Assembly: GCA_902770195.1 (NCBI GenBank)
Contig: CACXSA010000036.1
Span: forward strand, 1-55,401
Origin: an uncultured Prevotellaceae bacterium
GTDB lineage: Bacteria > Bacteroidota > Bacteroidia > Bacteroidales > Bacteroidaceae
Reading direction: 5' to 3'
DNA length: 55,401 nucleotides
The notes under the pieces were generated by a model. The model saw only the letters and a list, made by a program, of their open reading frames with translations, did not search any database and was not told the DNA's origin. Below, piece by piece: positions 44,598 through 52,609 of the stretch. How positions within the stretch are numbered: position 1 is the stretch's first letter; the number at the start of each line of letters is the position of its first letter. Made by a program: the position numbers and the translations under genes.

Positions 44598-45653
44598 ATG
44601 ATTGAACTTAATAGACATATTGAGATATTACTTTTGACGAACGAATGTGTGATAGTCCCTGATTTTGGGGGATTTATGACGCATTACATTCCTGCCCGCT
44701 ACGATGCAGCAGACCATTCGTACCTGCCTCCCTTGCGCACCTTGGGATTCAATCCCCAGTTGTGTATGAATGACAGCGTCTTGGTTCAGTCTTATGTCGA
44801 GGCGTATGACATCAGCTACCCCGAAGCGTTACGTCGCGTTTCAGCAGAAGTAAACGATTTAAAGCAGATTCTCAGCGAGGAAGGTTCCTATACCCTCACC
44901 GACCTTGGCACACTGACCGTTAATGCCGATGGAAACTACGAGTTTGCTCCTTGTGAGGCAGGCTTGTTGACCCCTGAACTTTATGGCTTGGGGGCCTATA
45001 CCATTAAACAACTCAAAGAAGAAAAGATAGAGGTATCTACCCTTCAAACTGTTTCTTCCGCTGCTACAGAGGTCTCTCTCTCCCAGCCTGAAGAGTCTGT
45101 TCCATCCGAACAGCCCACTCTGTTGGAGTTTACCGAGGAGAACGATGATCATGAAGCAGCCATCCGCATCCGTTTGTCATGGATTCGTAATGCGGTGGCC
45201 ATCGCAGCTTCTATTGCAGCATTCTTCATGATGAGCACACCAGTGGTGAATAGCGATTTGGGAAACAATGCCATGAGCCAGATACAGAATAACATCCTAT
45301 ACAAGCTCATGCCAAAGGATACCAATACCATTCCTGCAGAACCCGTTGTGGAACCTGTTGCCAATAAGGCTCAGACTTCAACAGATTCCGTTGAGACCAT
45401 CATTCCAGCCGCTCCCACTATCACCTATTATATAGTAGTAGCCTCTCAGGTGAAGCGCAGCAATGCAGAGAACTATGTCGAAAAGCTACGCCAGCAAGGC
45501 TATGAGGATGCCAAGGTGTTAATTCACAAGAATGTGGTCCGTGTCTCCTGTGGCGAGTACGACAGCGAGTCGGAAGCCTATAGCCATCTGAGGAAGCTGA
45601 GCAGCAATGAGGAGTTTGCTGATGCCTGGATTTATAAATCCACAGAAGTTTAA
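44598..45653 (+). CDS. HU-CCDC81-like / SPOR domain membrane protein
   Basis: From ATG 44598 the product has 351 residues. The N-terminal about 150 residues (MIELNRHIEILLLTNECVIVPDFGGFMTHY, then SYVEAYDISYPEALRRVSAEVNDLKQIL) match the two HU-like domains of the CCDC81-type proteins of Bacteroidetes. One membrane helix follows at about 197-217, a Pro/Thr linker, and a SPOR domain at about 274-348 (TYYIVVASQVKRSNAENYVEKLRQQGYEDAKV). Cytoplasmic HU-like and periplasmic peptidoglycan-binding domains on one protein suggest a link between nucleoid or DNA-like ligands and the division septum (inference). Confidence 0.85.
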   Translation: MIELNRHIEILLLTNECVIVPDFGGFMTHYIPARYDAADHSYLPPLRTLGFNPQLCMNDSVLVQSYVEAYDISYPEALRRVSAEVNDLKQILSEEGSYTLTDLGTLTVNADGNYEFAPCEAGLLTPELYGLGAYTIKQLKEEKIEVSTLQTVSSAATEVSLSQPEESVPSEQPTLLEFTEENDDHEAAIRIRLSWIRNAVAIAASIAAFFMMSTPVVNSDLGNNAMSQIQNNILYKLMPKDTNTIPAEPVVEPVANKAQTSTDSVETIIPAAPTITYYIVVASQVKRSNAENYVEKLRQQGYEDAKVLIHKNVVRVSCGEYDSESEAYSHLRKLSSNEEFADAWIYKSTEV

Positions 45654-45655
45654 GC

Positions 45656-46237
45656 ATGAAACGTGTAAGATGCCCTAAGTGTGACAGCTATATCACGTTC
45701 GACGAAACGAAATACCAGACTGGTCAGTCATTGGTATTCAAATGTAACGAGTGTGGCAAGGAGTTTGGCATCCGCATCGGAGTATCCAAACTACGCAGTA
45801 CCCAGAAGGAAGAGTCCAAGGAGTTAGATGCCCTCACTTCTTCCCTCAGACATCAGACATCAGACATCAGACATCAGACATCATCCCTCGGTTGTCTCAT
45901 CGTTATCGAGAATGTTTTTCATTACAAGCAAGTCCTTCCCCTGCACATGGGCGATAATGTCATAGGACGTTATCAGAAAGGCAATCCCGCCAACTGCACC
46001 TTCGAGACGGTTGACCCCAGCGTCGATCTGAACCATTGTACCGTCAATGTCAGCCATGACAAACGAGGTGGTCTGCGCTATACCCTCATCGATAATAACA
46101 GCAATACTGGCACGTTCGTAGGCGATGTGGAACTACAACCCCGCGAACGTCGCATCATCGAGGACGGCACCCTTTTCACCCTTGGTGCCACCAGTATCAT
46201 CCTACGCACTTCCGATATAGAGGAAGATCATGCCTAA
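45656..46237 (+). CDS. Zinc-ribbon and FHA domain protein with heptamer-encoded linker
   Basis: The 193 residues begin with an MJ0042-type zinc ribbon (C6, C9, C30, C33), continue through a Ser/His/Thr-rich linker (about 62-78), and end in an FHA domain (about 81-190) with NVIGRYQKG, LNHCTV and DNNSNTGTFVG. FHA domains bind phosphothreonine, so this is likely a signalling adaptor. The linker is encoded by six to seven CATCAGA-type heptamers. The gene follows the HU/SPOR gene by 2 bases, and its last 36 bases overlap the convergent DMT gene. Confidence 0.85.
   Translation: MKRVRCPKCDSYITFDETKYQTGQSLVFKCNECGKEFGIRIGVSKLRSTQKEESKELDALTSSLRHQTSDIRHQTSSLGCLIVIENVFHYKQVLPLHMGDNVIGRYQKGNPANCTFETVDPSVDLNHCTVNVSHDKRGGLRYTLIDNNSNTGTFVGDVELQPRERRIIEDGTLFTLGATSIILRTSDIEEDHA
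45844..45892 (+). repeat. Seven in-frame heptamers encoding the FHA protein linker
   Basis: CCTCAGA, four CATCAGA, CATCATC and CCTCGGT in direct succession. They encode a repetitive RHQTSDI-type linker between the zinc ribbon and FHA domains. Confidence 0.9.
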
Positions 46238-47122
46238 GAGCACCAATGCCAGGTCGAAAGCCTTGGCTTTGAGGTTCTTCTCATGAAAGAAGACAGCCCC
46301 AAACAGGAAGCTGACCACCACACTTCCCCTTCTTACCATCGACACAATGGAAATCATGGCATCAGGCAATGACAGCGAATAGAAATACATAAAGTCTGCT
46401 GTCGATAAAAACAGGCTCACCCCGATAATCGACCAATGCCAATGGAAAGGGGTTATCTCCTTCCGATGGGGCCACCAGATAAACACCAGCATGGCCAGCA
46501 TCATACCACATTGATAGAAGTTATACCAGGCCTGCACCAGCATACGGTTCAATCCCACACCACCACTCTCCACAGGAGCCATCAAGTACTTGTCATACAG
46601 TCCACTCACGGCACCCAAGGCGGACGCCCCCACAATCATCCATATCCAGTGGTCGTGTTTAAAGTCTATTCCTTCCTTCTTACCACTCTTGCTGAGCATC
46701 AGGAAGGAGAGTACCGCCAGCAGCACACCCGCCCATTGCCAGCCGTTCAGCCGTTCGCCAAACACCAGCAAGGCACCTACCAGCACCATTACAGGACGTG
46801 TTGCGTTAATCGGTCCTACGATTGTCAGCGGCAGGTGTTTCATACCGAAATAGCCCAACACCCAGCTCGACAGCACGATAAGAGCCTTCAGCAACACATA
46901 GCGATGCGCCTCCCAGCCCCCTTCCGAGACATAGAAAATACTCCCGTCCAGCATATCCGTCGTACTGCTCAGCACAATAAACGGCAGGAATATCAACGAC
47001 GAGAACAGCGTATTCAAGAACAACACCGGAATCACCGCATTCGCCTTCAGCGCCTGCTTCTTAAATGAATCATAGCATCCCAACAGGGCTGCTGACATAA
47101 ATGCTAAAATTAGCCAAGCCAT
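46202..47122 (-). CDS. EamA/DMT-superfamily transporter
   Basis: The 306 residues hold ten predicted membrane helices in two EamA halves, with GPINATRPVMVLVGALLVFGERLNGWQWAGVLLAVLSFLML as the clear first-half signature. Members export metabolites or amino acids at the inner membrane; the substrate cannot be read from the sequence. Its 3' end overlaps the FHA gene by 36 bases. It starts 30 bases after truA, a gap made of AT-rich heptamers (TTTAATC, TTTAATA) and a small AATTC/GAATT hairpin. Confidence 0.9.
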   Translation of the reverse strand: MAWLILAFMSAALLGCYDSFKKQALKANAVIPVLFLNTLFSSLIFLPFIVLSSTTDMLDGSIFYVSEGGWEAHRYVLLKALIVLSSWVLGYFGMKHLPLTIVGPINATRPVMVLVGALLVFGERLNGWQWAGVLLAVLSFLMLSKSGKKEGIDFKHDHWIWMIVGASALGAVSGLYDKYLMAPVESGGVGLNRMLVQAWYNFYQCGMMLAMLVFIWWPHRKEITPFHWHWSIIGVSLFLSTADFMYFYSLSLPDAMISIVSMVRRGSVVVSFLFGAVFFHEKNLKAKAFDLALVLLGMIFLYIGSA

Positions 47123-47127
47123 ATATA

Positions 47128-47165
47128 ATTCTGAGCGAAGCGAATTTAATCTTTAATATTTAATA
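47128..47165 (-). repeat. AT-rich heptamers with a small hairpin between truA and the DMT gene
   Basis: TTTAATC and TTTAATA units (about 47141-47161) lie next to AATTCTGAGCGAAGCGAATT (AATTC/GAATT arms). This is a different core from copies A-G, but the same overall layout of heptamers beside a hairpin, and it again touches the end of a gene (truA stop at 47153). Confidence 0.6.
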
Positions 47166-47881
47166 TCTTCAAGGAAGAGTCCTTTCGCCGGCATCGACTC
47201 TCCCGCTTGTGTGCGCTTCTTACCTTCTATCACCTGCCGGAACTCCTCTAGCGTCATACGTCCGCGTCCCACTTCTACCAAAGTTCCTACCACCGCCCTG
47301 ACCATGTTTCTCAGAAAACGGTTGGCGATAATCTCGAAATACCATTCCGTTGGCGAGGTCTGTATCCATTGCGCCTGAGTCACCTTGCACAATGTCGTCT
47401 TCACGTCCGACCCTGCCTTACAAAAGGCCCCGAAGTCCTCATACTCCGTCAGCACACGTCCCGCCTCATTCATCAGCGCATAGTCTAACTGGTAATGAAT
47501 CTCCAGCGAATACTGGTTCAGAAAGGGTGACTTATGCGTGTGGATATAATAATGGTACGTGCGCGAGGTCGCAGAGAAACGGGCATGTAAGTCGTCAGCC
47601 ACCCGTTCGATGCTATATACAGCGATGTCCTCCTGCAACAGACCGTTCAGTTTCTTCACCAGCATCGAACCGTCCAGCTCTTGCATGGTATCGAAGTGGG
47701 CTGCCATCCTGCGCGCGTGAACCCCTGCATCCGTTCGTCCGGCACCTGTCACACTCACCTTCTCCCGCATCAACAAGCTCAGGCAACGCTCCAGTTCGCT
47801 CTGTACTGTCACCCCGTTAGGCTGTATCTGCCATCCATGGTAGTGTGTGCCATCATAACCGAACCAGATAAAATAACGCAT
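47153..47881 (-). CDS. truA: tRNA pseudouridine(38-40) synthase
   Basis: The 242 residues begin MRYFIWFGYDGTHYHGWQ and contain the catalytic Asp D51 in GAGRTDAGVHA, with FEIIANRFLRNMVRAVVGTLVEVG later. TruA isomerises uridines in the tRNA anticodon arm. The ATG at 47881 is preferred over the in-frame TTG at 47887. It starts shortly after the WbpM-like gene stop and is probably on the same transcript. Confidence 0.96.
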   Translation of the reverse strand: MRYFIWFGYDGTHYHGWQIQPNGVTVQSELERCLSLLMREKVSVTGAGRTDAGVHARRMAAHFDTMQELDGSMLVKKLNGLLQEDIAVYSIERVADDLHARFSATSRTYHYYIHTHKSPFLNQYSLEIHYQLDYALMNEAGRVLTEYEDFGAFCKAGSDVKTTLCKVTQAQWIQTSPTEWYFEIIANRFLRNMVRAVVGTLVEVGRGRMTLEEFRQVIEGKKRTQAGESMPAKGLFLEDIKY

Positions 47882-47899
47882 CTTCAAGGGCAGGCAATC

Positions 47900-49852
47900 C
47901 TAGTTACCCGAATCAAGTTTTTCGTAAATAGAATTGTTCGACTTATATTCCGGCACAATCTCCTTCATCTTCTTCACGGTAGCCATGTCGTCATATTGCT
48001 TGGAAAGTTCGATAAGGTCATCGATATCCTGACTAACCTGGGCGTAGTCATACTCGCGCACCTCCGCAATACGTATCTTCTCGTGGAAAGTAGGCTTCGT
48101 ACCCTCCAACTCGTTCAGCACCTCTTCGTAGAGCTTCTCGCCAGGTCTCAGTCCCGTAAACTTGATTTCCACATTCTTGGCACCCGACAACTTAATCATA
48201 CGCTTGGCAAGGTCAGCTATCCTCACAGGCTTACCCATGTCGAAAACGAATATCTCACCGCCGTTACCCTTCGTGCCAGCTTCCAGCACCAGCTTACAAG
48301 CCTCTGGTATCAGCATAAAGAAGCGGACGATTCTCTCGTCGGTCACCGTCACCGGGCCACCGTTCTTGATCTGTTCCCTAAACAGCGGAATCACGGAGCC
48401 GTTAGAGCCCAGCACATTACCGAAGCGTGTGGTCACAAATTGTGTTCTGGTTTCACAAGGCACCTTTTTCTCCTTGATGGCCTGGTCGAGTGCTTGCACA
48501 TAAATCTCACAGATACGCTTCGAGCAACCCATCACGTTTGTGGGGTTCACAGCCTTGTCAGTCGAAATCATCACAAATTTCTTCACGCCGTATTTTACGG
48601 CCCTGTCGGCAATCACCTTAGTACCATAGATATTGTTCAGCACCGCTTCCGAGGGGTTATCCTCCATCATCGGCACATGCTTATAGGCAGCAGCGTGGAA
48701 CACATAGTCCGGACGGTATTTCTTAAAGATCTCATCCATCCTCGTCTTTCTGCTGATACTCGTCACCAAAGTTTCTGCATGGATTTGCGGGAACTCTCTC
48801 GCCATCATCAGGCGGATATCGTGTTGGGGCGTCTCCGCCTGGTCTATCAGCACCATGTGTGAAGGTTCAAAGCGTGCCACCTGACGCACAATCTCCGAAC
48901 CGATAGAGCCGGCACTACCCGTAATCAGCACACAGCGGCCTTTCAACAGTTCACCAACCGATTTCATATCCACACGAATCTCCTGACGAGGCAACAGCTC
49001 TTCCACGCTGACCTCACGCATCTGCATGTTGGAATAATCGACCTCATCATTAGTATCCAGCGTTTCAGAATCCACCTCAAAAGCACTTTGAGTCATGAAA
49101 ATCTTGGCACCGGCTCCAATGATAGCATCCTGTAACTTCTGGTTTTCACGGAACTCTTTCACCCGAAGCGGCGAAATCATCACAGCTTCAATATCGTTTT
49201 TCCGGATAATCGCTGCCAAGTCTTCATCTACCGAATACACCTTCTCACCCATGATCTCCTGATGCTTCACATTCTTCTGGTGCGAAATAAAACCCTTCAC
49301 CACGAATTTCCTGGGACGCTGGGCCCTGAGGTTCTTAGCCAGTCCCACACCGCCAGACATCGCACCAAAGATAAGCACCCTTAAAGCACGTTTATTCGAG
49401 AAAGCCACATCGTACAGCGTTTTCACAAAGATGCGCAAAGCCCACATCAACAATGTCGTAATCAGGTAAATCAGACAGATACTGGTCGTATTAAAATGCA
49501 CAAACCAGTTCGTTGGCAGGTACTCCATCCCATACTCTGCCAGCAATGCCAATACCAAGGTCAGCGAATTACAATACACCACGCGCATCAAATCCACGAA
49601 ACTGGAATAGCGCATGAATCCCGAGTAGGTATGGAAAAGACGGAAACTCGGAATGCTCAGCAGCACGAATATCATCAAGGTATTGATGATCTGAAAGAAA
49701 TTCTCCAACAGGTCAATGGCATGATGGAATATCGAATAAGTCAGTAAACCGCTGAACGCAACCGTCGCGCAATCAATAATAAAAATGCACCAATATGGTA
49801 GTGAATTCTTGGTAAAATACCAATTTAAAATCTTATCAAACGGATTTCTCAT
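47900..49852 (-). CDS. WbpM/FlaA1-type nucleotide-sugar 4,6-dehydratase (membrane)
   Basis: The 650 residues have four N-terminal membrane helices (about 15-115), a first Rossmann-like region and a C-terminal short-chain dehydrogenase domain. That domain has the NAD loop VLITGSAGSIGSE and the modified active site MISTDKAVNPTNVMGCSKR (Met/Thr/Lys instead of Tyr/Lys). These are marks of large UDP-GlcNAc 4,6-dehydratases such as WbpM and PglF, the first step to UDP-QuiNAc or bacillosamine for surface glycans. The ATG at 49852 is preferred over the longer frame because the promoter box lies at 49887-49895. Confidence 0.93.
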   Translation of the reverse strand: MRNPFDKILNWYFTKNSLPYWCIFIIDCATVAFSGLLTYSIFHHAIDLLENFFQIINTLMIFVLLSIPSFRLFHTYSGFMRYSSFVDLMRVVYCNSLTLVLALLAEYGMEYLPTNWFVHFNTTSICLIYLITTLLMWALRIFVKTLYDVAFSNKRALRVLIFGAMSGGVGLAKNLRAQRPRKFVVKGFISHQKNVKHQEIMGEKVYSVDEDLAAIIRKNDIEAVMISPLRVKEFRENQKLQDAIIGAGAKIFMTQSAFEVDSETLDTNDEVDYSNMQMREVSVEELLPRQEIRVDMKSVGELLKGRCVLITGSAGSIGSEIVRQVARFEPSHMVLIDQAETPQHDIRLMMAREFPQIHAETLVTSISRKTRMDEIFKKYRPDYVFHAAAYKHVPMMEDNPSEAVLNNIYGTKVIADRAVKYGVKKFVMISTDKAVNPTNVMGCSKRICEIYVQALDQAIKEKKVPCETRTQFVTTRFGNVLGSNGSVIPLFREQIKNGGPVTVTDERIVRFFMLIPEACKLVLEAGTKGNGGEIFVFDMGKPVRIADLAKRMIKLSGAKNVEIKFTGLRPGEKLYEEVLNELEGTKPTFHEKIRIAEVREYDYAQVSQDIDDLIELSKQYDDMATVKKMKEIVPEYKSNNSIYEKLDSGN

Positions 49853-49886
49853 AGTAATGGATTCCTTATTTATATTAAAACCTTTT

Positions 49887-49895
49887 GCAAAGGTA
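49887..49895 (-). promoter_or_regulatory. WbpM-like gene promoter -7 box (TACCTTTGC)
   Basis: Exact box on the reverse strand, 34 bases before the ATG at 49852. Confidence 0.75.
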
Positions 49896-49988
49896 GATAA
49901 AATACCCCAAACTACCAAATTTTGTTAATGTTTTTTTTATCCTTTTCTTTCCAGTTCGACATTTGGTTGCCTTACAACTGAAAGTATT

Positions 49989-51413
49989 TTAATCCCTCTT
50001 AAAAATGTCTCTTGTATATACCTTCTCTTGCACATCATCCAATGCCTCGTCGTAGCGGTTGGCAATAATGGCATCACTCTGTTTCTTAAACTCATCAAGA
50101 TTGTTCACAATTTTCGACCCGAAGAATGTCTCGCCATCCTTCAGTGTAGGCTCATAGATAATGATATTCGCACCTTTCGCCTTAACACGCTTCATAATAC
50201 CTTGGATAGCACTCTGACGGAAGTTATCAGAGTTGCTCTTCATAGTGAGGCGGAACACACCAATGGTAACATCTTTCTCAGCGCTCTGACTCCAGTCACT
50301 GTTAGCTGTATAGTAACCTGCTTTGCGTAGCACCTCATCAGCAATAAAGTCCTTACGAGTACGGTTACTCTCCACGATAGCTGTCATCATGGTCTGGGGC
50401 ACATCTGCATAGTTGGCCAGCAACTGCTTGGTGTCCTTGGGCAGACAGTAGCCACCATAGCCAAAGCTTGGGTTATTGTAATGTGTACCGATACGTGGAT
50501 CAAGGCCTACACCAGAAATGATAGCCTGCGAGTCGAGTCCCTTCACTTCAGCGTATGTGTCAAGTTCATTGAAGTAGCTGACACGAAGGGCGAGATAGGT
50601 ATTGGCAAACAGCTTCACGGCCTCTGCCTCGGTCATACCCATGAGGAGACAAGGAATTCCCTTGTCGGTGGATGATGTCTGAAGGTTGATGGATGAAGTA
50701 GGCTGCGCATCCTTGCTTGGACCGATGGCACCTTCGAGGAGGAGACCCGCAAAAGCCTTGGCATTCTCTTCCGCCTTCGGATTGCCTATAGCGGTAATGG
50801 CAGCATTCTCCTCATCCCACTTCCGGTTTCTGTCTGCAGGCAGTATCTTAGGATATCCTACGATGATACGAGAGGGATAGAGGTTATCATACAGTGCCTT
50901 GCTCTCACGAAGGAACTCCGGCGAGAACAGCAAGTTAAATTTCTTCCCCTTCAGATCCGGATCCGTCAAGAACTTCAGCGCATACCTCACATACAATGAA
51001 CGGCAATAGCCCACGGGGATGGTACTCTTAATCACCATTACAGCGTCCGGATTCACACTTAACACGAGGTCAATCACATCCTCGATATGATGCGTATCGA
51101 AGAAATTCTTCTGTGGATCATAGTTCGTCGGAGCTGCAATCACCACAAAGTCTGCATCCTTATACGCTGCCTTTCCATCCAGTGTAGCATAAAGCGAACT
51201 ACCCCCCTGTGCATTAGCCTCCCCTACACAAGGAAGAATGGAGGAGTCTTTCAAATACTTCTCAATATACTCGTCCTGAATGGGTGAGATTCTATTGTTG
51301 ATCTTCTCCACCTTCTCAGGTATCACGTCAACAGCTGTTACGTTGTTCTTCTGCGCCAACAATGTGGCGATACTCATACCGACATATCCGGTTCCTGCGA
51401 CTGCTATTTTCAT
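49989..51413 (-). CDS. UDP-glucose/nucleotide-sugar 6-dehydrogenase
   Basis: The 474 residues start [20 protein letters not shown], an NAD-binding Rossmann loop (G7-G12). They contain [27 protein letters not shown] and the catalytic Cys C323 in [15 protein letters not shown]. The enzyme oxidises UDP-glucose (or a UDP-HexNAc) to the uronic acid for capsule or O-antigen. Residues about 235-252 ([15 protein letters not shown]) form a low-complexity loop encoded by degenerate heptamers (50667-50701), absent from the usual family pattern as I know it. It has its own conserved-spacer promoter. Confidence 0.93.
   Translation of the reverse strand: MKIAVAGTGYVGMSIATLLAQKNNVTAVDVIPEKVEKINNRISPIQDEYIEKYLKDSSILPCVGEANAQGGSSLYATLDGKAAYKDADFVVIAAPTNYDPQKNFFDTHHIEDVIDLVLSVNPDAVMVIKSTIPVGYCRSLYVRYALKFLTDPDLKGKKFNLLFSPEFLRESKALYDNLYPSRIIVGYPKILPADRNRKWDEENAAITAIGNPKAEENAKAFAGLLLEGAIGPSKDAQPTSSINLQTSSTDKGIPCLLMGMTEAEAVKLFANTYLALRVSYFNELDTYAEVKGLDSQAIISGVGLDPRIGTHYNNPSFGYGGYCLPKDTKQLLANYADVPQTMMTAIVESNRTRKDFIADEVLRKAGYYTANSDWSQSAEKDVTIGVFRLTMKSNSDNFRQSAIQGIMKRVKAKGANIIIYEPTLKDGETFFGSKIVNNLDEFKKQSDAIIANRYDEALDDVQEKVYTRDIFKRD
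50667..50701 (-). repeat. Degenerate heptamers inside the dehydrogenase gene
   Basis: Plus-strand units GGTGGAT, GATGTCT, GAAGGTT, GATGGAT, GAAGTAG, related to the CATCAAC/CATCATC units in the MFS gene. They encode a Ser/Thr-rich surface loop. Confidence 0.6.
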
Positions 51414-51444
51414 TTTATAATTAATTTATAATTAATCAAGTGCT

Positions 51445-51476
51445 GCAAAGGTACGAATAAGCGAGCAAAATACAAA
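51445..51476 (-). promoter_or_regulatory. Promoter of the nucleotide-sugar dehydrogenase gene
   Basis: Reverse strand: TTTG (51473-51476), a 19-base spacer of the TATTTTGCTCGCTTATTCG type, then TACCTTTGC (51445-51453), 32 bases before the ATG. Confidence 0.8.
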
Positions 51477-51582
51477 GAAAAAAACCTTTTTTTCTTTTAT
51501 TTTCGAGCGAAAGTACCTTCGAATTTTAACTCAGAGGTACGAATAAGCGAGCAAAATACAAAGAAAAAACCCTTTTTTTCTT
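51449..51582 (-). repeat. Duplicated promoter region upstream of the dehydrogenase
   Basis: A segment of about 47 bp starting AGGTACGAATAAGCGAGC occurs at 51449 and again at 51535 with only small differences, each followed by an A6-7/T7 run. The distal copy lacks the TTTGC end, so it is not a full promoter. The interval holds CGCTCGAAAAT, as at 2090-2100. Confidence 0.85.
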
Positions 51583-51655
51583 CACTATTCACTATTCTTT
51601 GACCGAGGTCAAAGCGACCATAGGTCGAGCGCACTTTTTACTATTCACTAAAAAA
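51581..51655 (-). repeat. Heptamer array with double-hairpin core (copy F)
   Basis: Heptamers TTCACTA twice on one side and CTTTTTA/CTATTCA on the other flank the core at 51597-51628. On the reverse strand hairpin 1 is CGACC-TAT-GGTCG. Hairpin 2 is a perfect 8-bp stem (CTTTGACC with GGTCAAAG) with a 2-base tip, so the bulge and loop seen in other copies are lost. It lies between the fimbrial gene and the dehydrogenase promoter. Confidence 0.85.
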
Positions 51656-51679
51656 TCCCTCCCACCCTCCACTCAAATA

Positions 51680-52591
51680 CTAGAACGTCAGGTGGGTCTC
51701 ACCAGCCCAGTCAGTATTCACCGTCACGCCCGTAATGGTCGTTGACGACGAGCCAGAACCGTTGAAGAACGCACCCGAGAGCCACGTGATGTAGTTCTGC
51801 TGCATCGGAACGTCAAACTGGCGGCTGTAGAGCTCACTGCCACTGGCATCCAAAGCCGTCACCGTGAGGGCGATGTTATCCGACAGATCATGCAGGAAGG
51901 TGTAGAGATCAAACTGCTTCTCATTCGCTGACGTAATATCATACGTCACTGTCTGCTTACTGTTAACACTGCCCAGACCAGTCACTGCGTTGAATGCCCC
52001 GCTACCACCAGTATAGTAGAACCGCATCTTCTTGACTTCCGCAGGGATGTCATCAGTCACCACAAACCGACAAAGAGCCACAATACGGTCCAGCGACACC
52101 TCATACTCCACCTGTTCTTCACCGATGGTCACCTCGCCATAACAAAGGAAGGTGTCGGTATAGCCCGTCGTATTCGTAAACTGTATCTTCGTGAGGTTTG
52201 TCATCGTAGGATTACCATTGGCACTATGACCTACAACCACCAGTTGGTAGGTGCCTTCCTCGAGTTGGAAGGCGCACTGTCCAAAGCCTGCCTTGTCCGA
52301 CGTTTGGTTAATCTGCTTGAGGCGTGAACCGCCTTCATCGTAGATGGCGAAGTTCAGACGGGTACAAGCCTCTGATGCATCTTGTGCCGCACGGGTTGTC
52401 GTGTTGTCTGCTCGACGAGTGAGAGAGGTAAAGGGCGTCTGTTCTATCTGATTGACGCTGACACGCAGGTTACCATTCTTGTCGCCCGATGTTTTTGTAT
52501 CCTCAGCCGTGATAGCTTTTTCGCAAGATACCAGCACTACCATAATGACGATTGCAAAGAGTGCTCTCATAATGAACGTTATTCTTGACAT
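51680..52591 (-). CDS. FimB/Mfa2-like fimbrial lipoprotein
   Basis: The 303 residues have a lipoprotein signal (VMVVLVSC, lipid Cys C23) and a beta-rich body of two sandwich-like halves. Segments EGTYQLVVVGHSANGNPTMTNL and GGSGAFNAVTGLGSVNS resemble FimB/Mfa2 or related fimbrillin lipoproteins of Bacteroidales. TRAAQ at 66-70 could be an Arg-type protease site as used in type V pili. A true Shine-Dalgarno (AGGAGG, complement of 52599-52604) precedes the ATG at 52591, supporting that start over 52570. It follows its paralogue by 18 bases. Confidence 0.82.
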   Translation of the reverse strand: MSRITFIMRALFAIVIMVVLVSCEKAITAEDTKTSGDKNGNLRVSVNQIEQTPFTSLTRRADNTTTRAAQDASEACTRLNFAIYDEGGSRLKQINQTSDKAGFGQCAFQLEEGTYQLVVVGHSANGNPTMTNLTKIQFTNTTGYTDTFLCYGEVTIGEEQVEYEVSLDRIVALCRFVVTDDIPAEVKKMRFYYTGGSGAFNAVTGLGSVNSKQTVTYDITSANEKQFDLYTFLHDLSDNIALTVTALDASGSELYSRQFDVPMQQNYITWLSGAFFNGSGSSSTTITGVTVNTDWAGETHLTF

Positions 52592-52609
52592 AGTATATCC
52601 TCCTCATCA

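Noticed and set aside
38429-45892. Heptamer arrays considered as assembly artefacts
   Set aside because: They occur at many loci with different unit sequences, keep reading frames open inside genes, and sit at precise gene boundaries; an artefact would not do this. Long-read confirmation would still be useful.
46436-47068. Plus-strand frame of 210 codons opposite the DMT transporter
   Set aside because: Antisense shadow, very rich in His, Gln and Arg; no domain.
47681-48862. Plus-strand frame of 393 codons across truA and the WbpM-like gene
   Set aside because: It crosses the boundary of two well-supported reverse-strand genes and has the His/Arg-rich composition of an antisense shadow.
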